Below, one piece after another: positions 9,650 to 20,017 of a DNA stretch of 64,000 bases. Where the stretch lies: positions 13,087,739 through 13,151,738 of the forward strand of contig NC_080057.1 of NCBI RefSeq assembly GCF_026212465.1, in the 5' to 3' direction. This stretch comes from Amaranthus tricolor (lineage: Eukaryota; Streptophyta; Magnoliopsida; Caryophyllales; Amaranthaceae). Within the stretch, counting starts at the first letter, position 1. The number at the start of each line of letters is the position of its first letter. The translations under genes and the position numbers were made by a program. Below the pieces are notes generated by a model. It was given only the letters and a program-made list of their open reading frames with translations. It was not told where the DNA came from and did no database searches.

Positions 9650-12600
9650 TCATTCCGACAATTTAGCCTCGATTTCTTCCAGACTTAAGCCTTTGGTCTC
9701 CGGAATCAGTGTCACTATAAATATGAGGGACAGAAAAGCAATAGTTCCAAATAGAAGGAAAAGATTATCCGCTCCAAGCAACTCCTGCAAAACTTTCAAA
9801 TATTAGCAAAGAACATTGCATGACTAGCCAAGGAACCAATGTTACACGACTAATAAGAAAATGACTTGAGAAAACTTAAATTTAACTCTGACCTTCAATG
9901 GTGAGAAAGCAAAGGTCACGATAGCATTTGAACCAAAATTTGTCAAAACAGCTAGACTGATTCCTCTTCCTCTTGTGCGAAGGGGAAATATTTCTGATAC
10001 CATTAACCAACTGATAGGTCCAAAGGATATCTGAGGCATCATTTTGACAAAAATAACGTCAGTCACAAACTACGGTTTCCTTTTATGTAAGCTATCTCTT
10101 TTAAGATGGTCTATATGAGATGATATCATAGAAAATTACTTGATAGCTACCGACGTATACAAGTAAGGCTGCTACGGCAACTAATGGGAGCCCGTCAAGA
10201 AACTTGTAGTAAGCCGCAAGAAGGAACAAGGACACAGCCTATACAATATTAAAAGAAACAAGACTTCATTTAGCAAGTAAGCACCTCTTCCCCACACTAA
10301 GGAGGCGAAGAATAACATCTACTCCGGCTAACAGTTCCCATATGTATTCTGTAGAGAGAAAGACGGGTTAGGTGTACATACAATCCCGGTAACACCTCCT
10401 ATAAGTAAGGGTTTCCTTCCAAGGTCATCAACTTTAAGAACAGCAACTCCTGTCATAACAAACTGGAAAATGGAATTGAGAAACATTAACAAACGCAACA
10501 TACACTTATGCAAATACCAGTATGTTACTCCTTGCTAACTACAATACCTTAAATAGGCCAATCAACACTGAAACTCGCGTGGCATCAGAAGCTGCAGAAA
10601 ATCCAGCACTCTAATAACCATCGGTAAAATATAAGTCAATCAAGCATACAAAATATTGGTAAAAACTTACTCATTAAATGAAACTGAGGAATGACTTGGG
10701 TAAGTTTTGGCTTACCTGTAGAATTTGACCAGCATAATACAAAACACTGGGCTGCCCGGTTATCTGAAGAATATAAAATGTGGGCTTTAATGCAGCTCGT
10801 TAGTTGGTTAGTTACAAGTATGAGTTCAAAGAAATACCTGCTGAAAAAGTACAAGACCTCCTCCAATTATAAATGCTTTTAAATTAGGTCCTTGAAACAC
10901 CTCTAAAAAGCTTGCCTCCGACTCCTGATCTTGGTAAGCAGCCTTCACTGAAACTATTGTGTCTTCAATTTGCTTTTCCGACACCTTGTCACCAACAGGT
11001 CTGCCTCGGAGTCTACTAAGAGCAGCAATAGCTCGTTCCTTGTATTCTTGTAAAGATCCTTCACCTTGAACAGCTCTAAGAAGCAACCAACGAGGCGAAG
11101 GAGGAAGACTTAACATTCCAAGGCCCATTAAAGAAGCAAGTGGAACACTCAGCCCAAACATGTAACGCCAACCTCCAACCACATTGATCTCAAAGCTACC
11201 AACAAAGTAACCCAACTAATAGAAATGCAACGGTGCCACATATGAAATTAAAAATGGATAACAAGAAGAATAAAGGGAAGTGAATTCTCGGTGAAAAAAT
11301 ACCAAGATGCCAAGAACGATGAAGAGTTCTTTCAATGAAATTAGAGTTCCTCGAATCTGGGAAGGGCAAGTTTCTGCAATGTAAAGAGGGGCCCCATGCA
11401 TAGCCTACAAAAACTCAATTTATGCGTATATTTAATTACTATCAAGATCATTTACTCGTGGATAGAATCAATCCAAAAGCTAATGAAAGTCTCACCCAAC
11501 CAATGCCAAGGCCATAAAGAAGCCTCCCAACCAAAAGCACATTCAGGTCCGGAGCTAACGCAGTGGTAAGGCCACCTATTGCATAAAGGATTGCAGCAAT
11601 AACAAGTTCTCGTCTCCTTCCTTCATATTTTAAGAGGAAGAAGAGATTTAATTTTGATGATCCCAAACGCAACATAAGTATAAAGGAAAATTTATATTGA
11701 ACACTAAAGATATACCAAGGAAATCAGCTATTGGAAAGACAAAAATAGAGCCAAAAAGAGCTCCATAAAGTGATCCACTCACCTACATCACAATGCAAAT
11801 GGTTTTAAACAAGACTTGTTCCAAATGTATGTTGAATTCAGGCAAAGTCATTAATCAAAAAGAAGCTTACCACTAAGCCTTGTTGAACTGCTGACAAATT
11901 AAACCATGTTGTTCCACTAAGTTCTGCAGACTGCATTAACAATAAAAGTTTTACGCTCTCATTTTATCGGGGCCTAGGTGTTGAGATTTAAATCCTTTTC
12001 ACAATAGTGAAAGAAATATCCTTTAACCACTATGCCAACTCATTATAATCTCATGTTAATAATTCTATTCTGAACATATTTCTTCGACAAAACTAAACTG
12101 AACTTGTTACTACTAAAACAAAACTGAACTTCTGGGTGTTGAAGTGAATTGAAAGCATGAATACTGAAGTGAACTGAATTGAAGTACAGATAAGTTGAAA
12201 AGAAGAGAATACCTGTAATGATATAGTAGCTCCAGAAGTAGCACCAATATCATATCCAAAAAGCAGCCCACCTAATGCAGGGAATACAAACCTGAAATTT
12301 TAATATCAAAATTTTTAGGCCAAATCAAAAGATTAATTTTTACTTCATGTGAGTTGGTAAAAAAATAGCTTAACTAACTTCAAAACAAAATCATAAGGCT
12401 AATTTGTGTTAGGACCTTTGATGATGAAAGACATTGAAGCATATTTAAAAAGTAAGTTGTTCTTCAAACAAGATACAATAATTACACACAGCAACATATA
12501 CAAGCTTTATACTTACCTTAAGAAGAGTTATTACCATACGATTTTAGATTTAGTCTTCTTAAGTTAGTTTTACAATTTATCTTTGAGTGAGGATAATTGT

Positions 12601-15075
12601 AAAAGCAAAACACCGAACTTATAAAGTATTTTGTCTCGCTTATACTTTGTTAAGTATTGTTAGTGTTTTTAGAGTTATTCTTTTTAGTTACTTGGTGAGT
12701 GCATAGGTAGTAGTGGTAGGTAGGGGTATCCAAAACCAGATATCGGGTCGATCCAGATCCGGAAATCCGGGTATCCGGTTTTCCGGATACCTAAAAGTGC
12801 GACCCGGTTCCGACCCAGATTAAACCGGCTATTCGGATTCCGGATACTCGGTTTAATCCGAGTCGGAAACTGGAATCCGATTTTATTTATTTGCTTAAAC
12901 ATGCGTTTTTTTTCTTTTTTTTAAGAATATTTTTTTGTTTATATAAATTTCATACTAAAACTCTAGATAATCATAATCAAGGAATATATTCAAATACTTA
13001 ACTAATTCCTTAAATTATCATAATGGCCAGTCGCTTAACTAATTTCTTATAATCAAGGAATAAATTAAAATACTAAATCTCACCACAAGTTCACAAAAGG
13101 AAGAAGCTTTCACATCTATTTCTATTACCAACACAAAAGGAACTATCCAGTATCCAATACATTCTCATTCTATTAAACCACATTAAGAATATGCATAAAC
13201 TACAAGAAGACTTTATCCAACTCCATTTATTTCTGATCAAAACTACAAATTCCTAATCCTAACTTTGCATGGTTCTGGTGAAGTTCATGGACCTTTTCAA
13301 GTCCTAGCAAGAATTGGAAAAGCTGCTTACCAACTCAAGTTACCAGTGGATGCTAAAATTCACAATACATTTCATGTGTCCCAACTTAAACTTTTTCATG
13401 GTTTCCTACCTGTGGCTGCCCACATTCCAGAATGGTTTCACAGTCGTGATGTATCAACAGATTTGCAACCTTTAGCCCTCTTAGGTAGACGTACAATCAA
13501 GCATCAAAATAAGGCAATGGTTCAATTCTTAATTCAATGGCAAGGTCAATCAGCTCAGTAGGCTACTTGGGAGATGGCTAACTTTTCTGTACGATATCAT
13601 CAGTTCCAAAAAGGTATCATCACTTTTCTGTACGACTAGAAGATGAAGTAACTGATGAGCTTGTTGGCGTGTGTGGAGAAGAAGATTTAAGAAAATTGGG
13701 AATGGAAAAGGATAATGATGCAGAATAGGTAATCAAGATGATCTTTAATGCTCCTATTCTTATGCCTAAAGCATTGAATCTTTAGGTACAAAACTTGATG
13801 TGTTGTCTACAGAGATTATTGCTACAAAAGATTTTGACTTGGTAGTTAATGTTTGATTTTATTCAAACTTAATTTATCTTATTCAAAATAACCCACACTT
13901 TGTGGAAGGTATATATTCTGTAGTGTTTGAATTTGAAAAGTAGGTTGTTAGATCGTGGAACAAGTCTATAAGAATTAGAAATCAAATTTCCACTTTGAAG
14001 CAATTATTGTTAAAAACACTCGTTTAGAATCAAAAGACTTGCATATCAATACTCCTGAAGATTAGGAATATAGCTGTTTGATGATTTGAACGTTTGGAGT
14101 TCAAATTTTACAGTCAAGTATTAAAGCCTACTTAAAAAGATGTTTTTCTTCAAGCAAGATACAACTACACATAGCAACATATACAAGCTTTATACTACTT
14201 ACTTACCTTAAGAGCAGAAATTTACTTACTGTTTCAGATTGATTCTTCTTACTTTATTTTGTCCCAATTTATTTCTATCTTTTAAGTTTGGCATTAACTG
14301 TTTATTAAATTTTAAAAGAGCAATACAAACACCTCAAATACAGTTCTTTTAGTGTCTACACAAGATATCTAAAGAATTTCGTCAAGACTTCATTCAAACT
14401 CTTCCAGATTATAGTTACTTAGGATTCTCAGAGCGATCCTTCGAGTTTGGCATAACACTCGATCACCAAAAAGTGTAAATTTAGTAATTACTAGCAGGTA
14501 ATAAATTCACCCTTGCACCTAATTGAAGATCGTCTTGTGAATAATTTCTAAAGTTAGCAAATTGGAGCAAATCAAACCAATTAACCAAATGAGTCATTTA
14601 TGCATAATTAACTCGATTAAAACGACATTATAACGATAAATTATTTAAAACCCATCAAATTTTCAAAGCTTAACTTCAATTCCACCACAAAAAAAAAAAA
14701 AAAAAAAAAAAAAACAAAAAAAATGCAAGAAAATACAAAAATAAAAATTACTTACGGCAAAATTACAGAAGACCAAGAAAAGACTTCAACTTCTGTAAAA
14801 TCTTGTTCAACAGGGTAATCCTCTTTCTGGGCTTTTAGCTTATGAGACAATAGTGAAGTTTCAAGACCGTAAATTGATGGTTTTTCCATGACAATATCTC
14901 TCCTCCTTTTTTCACTCAATTTTTTTCTGTGTAACTGAAAGTTCGAGAACAATGATGAGTTAATAATGTTAATGTGGGACACAGACCTTGTAAAAGGAGT
15001 AAATGATTTCTTGAAGAGTGAAGTTTTGAATTGTGGCAGGTGGATGGTCCAAGTAGTACTGGTAATTGATACCAT
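9650..15075 (-). CDS. pSuT: Plastidic sugar transporter, pSuT / D-xylose-proton symporter-like 3 type
   Basis: A major-facilitator sugar porter of the plastid inner envelope; the Arabidopsis counterpart (At5g59250) moves sugars out of chloroplasts. Thirteen exons (minus strand): 14756-15075, 12213-12291, 11871-11930, 11716-11782, 11496-11620, 11303-11404, 10838-11215, 10716-10763, 10548-10610, 10382-10462, 10140-10238, 9893-10030, 9650-9784. All introns are GT-AG, phases join and there are no internal stops: 1695 nt, 564 aa, close to the ~558 aa of Arabidopsis. Residues 1-~95 are basic and Ser/Thr-rich, like a transit peptide. Sugar-porter motifs: GRRR at 176-179, QQITGQPSVLYY from 376, ISFGPISWLMVSEIFP at the start of exon 12, PETKG from 548. 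The start at 15075 is chosen by the transit-peptide pattern; an in-frame ATG at 15099 would add 8 residues. One oddity: Trp, not Leu, in GIGWAMHG at the exon 5-6 join. Intron 1 (2464 bp) holds transposon debris. Confidence 0.93.
12721..12870. mobile_element. Possible end of a hAT-type DNA transposon
   Basis: Begins with TAGGGGTATCCAAAA, then a run of overlapping GGTATCCGG / CCGGATACC / CCGGTT motifs in both orientations. Subterminal motif clusters behind a (C/T)AGGGG end are typical of plant hAT elements. I found no matching opposite end, so this may be a fragment or another repeat type. It lies inside pSuT intron 1. Confidence 0.35.
13265..13630 (+). pseudogene. Ty3/gypsy integrase C-terminus plus chromodomain fragment
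   Basis: An open frame of 98 codons reads GPFQVLARIGKAAYQLKLP, then IHNTFHVSQLK, then RRTIKHQNKAMVQFLIQWQG, a TAG at 13559 and ATWE. This is the typical end of a chromovirus pol (GPY/F segment followed by a chromodomain). It lies antisense inside intron 1 of the pSuT-like gene. No upstream integrase or reverse transcriptase remains next to it. Confidence 0.85.
14689..14723 (+). repeat. Poly(A) tract in pSuT intron 1
   Basis: A run of 26 A, one C and 8 A. On the coding strand it is a poly-T tract about 35 nt inside the intron from the exon 1 donor. It could be a retroposon tail or simple polymer growth. Confidence 0.85.
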
Positions 15076-15099
15076 TTCTAATGACATGTAGGAGCACAA

Positions 15100-16359
15100 T
15101 TGATCAAAGCCTTCTATAAAATATTGGAATTGGGTTAGTTAAAAGAACTATAATTGTTGTACTTCTAATTTGTGTGCAATTGTTAGCATTTAGCAGAACA
15201 TGAACTGAAGACAGGAAAATGTATTAGGAAGACATGTACTTCTCATTTGTCCCCATTATTTGTACGTGCTCTTCCTTCTTGTCCATTCGTTGAGTTGGAA
15301 ACTAAATCTAAATCCAAAAAAATATAAAGGAAATTAAAATTTTATCAGGAGTAATTGTAATACAAGGAGAAGAATAATAGAAGATATTGATATCAGATTA
15401 GTATATTGGTATATCTTCGTGCAATTACAATACAAGAGTGTATGTATATTTATACTACAAAAATACACTATTCACACACTATTAAGATACTGCTTGCAAC
15501 TATTCAAATGGATAATGTTGCTCCTTTCAATGCATTCATCTGCTTCTAACAAATTTAAATATCTCACTATTTTCTCTTGGATAATAAGAATTATTTTTGT
15601 TTTTATATATTTATTAAAAACTATAATTATTATTGTCGAATTGAGTAGAAATGAGATTTTAAAGTTTTAATTTTTCATACCTCACTTCTAGACAAACAAT
15701 ATTGTATATTTTATTTGTAAAGATTAAATTTTAATATTTTTATTAATTTTTAGTTATTAAAAAATGAAAAAAAAATGAAAGAAAGCTCTATAAGAATTAA
15801 AAATTGAAAATCATTTACAAAAAAATAAAAAATAAAAAAAAATAAAAAAAAAAACCATTGGGAAGTTCAAAAAGAAAATTCATTTAATTTTTTTCTCTAA
15901 AAAAACTAAAAGGTCGATTTTAAAAGCAAGTAAAAATGGAATACGTTTTTGGCAAATCCAACACTCCTAATCATAATGATTTAACTTTTCTTTTAATAAA
16001 AATGCATATATACATCAAATAAAAATGTGAGTATTAATTTTTTACCAAAACTGTTTTCCGAATTCAAATAAAAGTAAACTGGTGAGCTTAATAGAAAGAG
16101 AAATGGTAAAGATTATGATTCATGCAAACGATAACAGCATTTCCTGGAATCAAGGGACAAAAGGGGCCAAAAGCCACCCAAGACTTAACTGATTGAAGAA
16201 ATTAGAACTAATATCCAAATTTGGAAGCCATAATTTACTCCTCTAAATCTTTCAAATTTATTTACAACCCATTTTTTCAAGTCGCCTAAGATCTATTTTC
16301 TTTTGCCGCATAAATTTCCATTGAAGATCATTGAGCACGGCATTCGTTCTATAAAAAAC
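15100..16359. other. Divergent intergenic region between the pSuT-like gene and a small plus-strand gene
   Basis: AT-rich with long A- and T-runs around 15730-15860. It must hold the promoter of the minus-strand transporter and perhaps that of the plus-strand ORF, but I cannot single out a convincing TATA box or transcription start. Confidence 0.4.
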
Positions 16360-16710
16360 ATGCAGGATGATACAAGATTTCAAGGTTTTACCATACAAAG
16401 TAGACCTCCAACAAGATTGAGAAAGCAATCTCCGCCTTCTCTTGATATTAACTACATCAACACCAATAATTCAAATCCTTTCGTATTTGCCAATGACAAT
16501 GCCAAGGCTCCAATACCGTTGTTGACTCCACTCATTGAAGCGGCACCACCTTTACAACCGGAATTTATACAAGGAAAGCCGGAATTGATACACGGAAAAA
16601 CCAACAATGACGATGATAAAGACAACGAGAAGGATAACACAACGGAGGCGTCTTCAAATCTTTACAGCTTATTCAAATCAAATTGCATAGTTGCAGAAAG
16701 TACACAATGA
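16360..16710 (+). CDS. Small protein of unknown function, 116 aa
   Basis: I do not recognise this gene. The ATG at 16360 opens a 116-residue frame ending at TGA 16708-16710; the frame stays open upstream to 16303 without another ATG, so a spliced upstream exon is possible. The product is hydrophilic: a basic N-terminal part rich in Arg and Pro (SRPPTRLRKQSPPS), an Asn-rich stretch, a short IPLLTPL motif and an acidic DDDKDNEKD run before a Cys-containing end. There is no signal peptide, membrane segment or known domain. A consensus AATAAA follows 142 bp after the stop, which supports a real transcription unit. It lies between two minus-strand genes. Disorder-like composition suggests a nuclear or adaptor role, but that is only inference. 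Confidence 0.5.
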   Translation: MQDDTRFQGFTIQSRPPTRLRKQSPPSLDINYINTNNSNPFVFANDNAKAPIPLLTPLIEAAPPLQPEFIQGKPELIHGKTNNDDDKDNEKDNTTEASSNLYSLFKSNCIVAESTQ

Positions 16711-16851
16711 AGATTTAAGATCTTTTAGTCATTTATGCATACTGTAAAATTTAGGAGCAAATTTAGGAAATACAACAGATTTTCAACAATATGTATCTAT
16801 ATATGGTCTGTAATTGATCATTTTGAGGCTTGCTCCTTCCATTTGCAATTG

Positions 16852-16857
16852 AATAAA
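16852..16857 (+). terminator. Candidate poly(A) signal of the 16360-16710 gene
   Basis: AATAAA in 'gaataaatga', 142 bp after the stop codon, at a plausible distance for a plant 3' UTR. Confidence 0.5.
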
Positions 16858-17288
16858 TGAGATTCATTTAGATCATTAGAAATATGCTAATTGCTACACC
16901 ACACGATACAAATGCAGAAATCCGGAACATGATGTTTGAAGCTAATCTACAAAACGATATTAATGTGACAAAATAAAAAGAGAGCTGGGGAAAATGCTCT
17001 CTAGTAGATGATCCAAATGTTTGGAGTCCAAATAACTAATTAAATCACACTCGATTTAACAATGACGATAGTCCGACTTAGCCATCTGAATCACATGCCA
17101 AAATGGTTCTTGCTTTATATACAACAGGCCAGCCACATTGATAAGATCTTCTACCAGCTTAATGTTGATTTAGTCCACAACCTTCAAAGACCTAGCTAAA
17201 GATTAAAATAGGATAACATATGTTGAATGGCAACTTAGGATAACTTTAAGTGCCATTGATATTCTCCATCGGCTGTATCCTCATAAAA

Positions 17289-18581
17289 TTAGAAGTCAAA
17301 TTCTCCAGATGCCTGCCAGGAAAAGTAAGAAAAGTAAATAAATACCAGAACAAAGACACAAATATACCAGACAAATTGTCAAATGAGACGGTCTCGGTGT
17401 ACGACCATCTCTATTGGGCTAACCCCATATACATCTACAGTCTTAAAATGATCACTTATAATTTTAAAGTGATAGCTTACAGTTTTAAAATGACCAATTA
17501 TAACCTTAAAGTGAAGTCTTAAAGTAATCACTTATAACTTTAAAGTGATTACTTACGATCTTGATGTAATCAATCAGAGAAATGGGCTGATCCATGAGAC
17601 GATCTCACACAAGACACTGAAATCCAGTTTAACCAAACCATATTTGGGCAATGGTTCTTAACATTTATTCAGTAACGCAGATCTTGGGACAACCCTTCTT
17701 TTCACAGCTGAAACAGTGTCAAATTGAACTAACCTTGTTGAATAGAATGTCCTTGTTGTTTATGTGCATTATGCCATCCTTAAGGGTACACTTCCATCGA
17801 CTCTTGGTACGTGTCACCTAAGCAACACATCATTCGAAAGCAATTACTTGACTGATACATGCTAGAACAACGTAAGGGTTCATGTCAAAACTGATGATGA
17901 ATTACCTTGTCAAACTGAGCCAGAACCAAATGTTGTGTGTTAAGCTCTTCTCCTTGGTCAATGTCATCAAGATCATCATCATCATTTTCATTCAGAGGTG
18001 GTTCATCGTCATCGTTTACATCACCGACATCATTCTGGACAGAGGGAGCAGGGGTACCAGCTTGCAGGTCTACAGCAAACATGGCAATTATAAGATCTCA
18101 CACCACACTAAACCATCATCTTCAACTTCAAGGTATTATAGCAGAACTTTTTAAGCATACCACTAGGAGCGGGAGTGTTCACAACGTTGTAGTCTTCGTT
18201 AACAACTTCTTGATAGTTGTATATCTTCAAGGTAAAACACACAAAAAGGTAAAGATAAGCTACTGAAGCAAATAGCCCTTTCAATACAATACAAATTCTA
18301 TCATGAGAATAAAAAGCACTTGACTTTAAATCCTAATATTTAGAAAAAAAAACTTCAAATTTTAGAAAATTAAACATCAAGTTCAAAAAATATGTCCATT
18401 ATTTCGATAGGGCCAAAGATTTTGTTCTTTGGTTTTGGATTATAATGGACTAAAGTAAAATGACTTATTAAATTATGTGCACTTCTTATTTATATTATTA
18501 ATAAGAGTAAGATTGTGTACATTCGGGCCTTCCAAAATGCACCCTAGGTAGGAGCCACTTAATGGCATAGGGGTAATGGAA

Positions 18582-18622
<41 letters not shown>

Positions 18623-19922
18623 GGGAAGAATCCAATAAAAAGGTGTTCAAAATAAGAAAAATAAGAAGCATGCTACACCCTTGATTTCAATAAGATAAAA
18701 AAAATCTAAGGTCACGATCAAGCTAAAAGCACTTAATAGTAAGTTACTTTGTGACACAGAAACGATACTATGTCATAAATCTGAAGTATGTTCGTAATTT
18801 ATAACATGGAATCATTTTCTGTATATATAGTGACTATGAAAAATCCTTCTTATCCTTCTTATTTTAAATACCCTTCTTGCTTGATCCTACATATATACCA
18901 TTCTTATATGAGAACCGTGAGAACCATACTACCTGACAAAAATGCGTTACTTTTTTACAAAAAGATGTTACTATTAGGTAAAAATGTGTTACTTTTTTTA
19001 ATAAAAAAGATAGATACTTTTAGGCAGAGAAGTGTTACTTTAAAAAACACTCTGAAAAAAACTCACAAAATAGTGTTACTTTTTACATAAAACGATGTTA
19101 CTTTTCGGTAAAAAATGTGTTACTTTATATTATATTTGTATTTTTTAAAAACATATTTTTTCTGAAAGTAACGCTTTTTTTTTGCTAAAAAGTTTAAACA
19201 AAAGCAACAATTTTTTTTCCAAAAATAACACATTTCTGTAAAAAAGTAATACATTTTTATTAAACAGATTGATTCTTACGGTTCTCGTATAAGTTTGATT
19301 TTCACTGAAATTTGACCATATATATATATATATATATATAAAAAGAAAGTTAGAAAGTTGGGCAATACTTGTTAAATAAACTAAAGTTAGGCAACTTTAT
19401 AAAATAGTTGCATGCTAGAAAGTTAGGCGGCAATTCTGCAACATTATTCATTCGGTACTACGACATCTGTTTTGGCGAATAGAGACAAATTCCGCCAAAT
19501 GGCCTATGCATCGACCGAATCATAATTATATTCGACCTAATCATAATTATATTCGACCGAATGTGCTGCATGCTGACTTCATTTTGCTGTCAAGATTCTG
19601 ATTTAGCCGAATAATGAAGACCCCATTTGGCCGAATTTGTTTTCCCAGATTTTCATTTCTTTGCAAGCTTATTTCCTAGGGCTATTTTAGAGCTTTCTCC
19701 CCCCTTTGTTTAAGGTCTATAAATATACTCCCAATCAACCAACCAACCTATCATATAACTTTCCTACATTAAATTTAGAGTCTTACAAATCTTGTCCTTA
19801 TGGTTCGATCTCTTTCTACTGCTATACTATGGTTCGATCTCTTTCTACTGCTATACTATGTGTAGTGTTAGTGTTTAGGGTGTTTATAAATATTGTTTGC
19901 ATAGCTTGGCCACCCGATTACC

Positions 19923-20017
<95 letters not shown>

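Larger units (their letters stand above)
12455..14205. repeat. Pair of diverged direct repeats in pSuT intron 1
   Basis: About 75 bp at 12455-12530 ('ttcttcaaacaagatacaat' onward, including 'agcaacatatacaagcttta') recurs at about 14145-14205 in the same orientation with small differences. The copies bracket the chromovirus fragment at 13265. They may be LTR remnants of another inserted element, but I cannot define clean TG...CA ends. Confidence 0.6.

Noticed and set aside
12684..12902. 72-codon minus-strand frame in pSuT intron 1
   Set aside because: Made of repeated GGTATCCGG-type words of a transposon end, not a protein.
17221..17275. Alternative last exon of TFIIA-L reading DTADGEYQWH
   Set aside because: It needs a weak GAG acceptor, whereas the upstream CAG acceptor at 17313 gives ASGEFDF, the expected family C-terminus.
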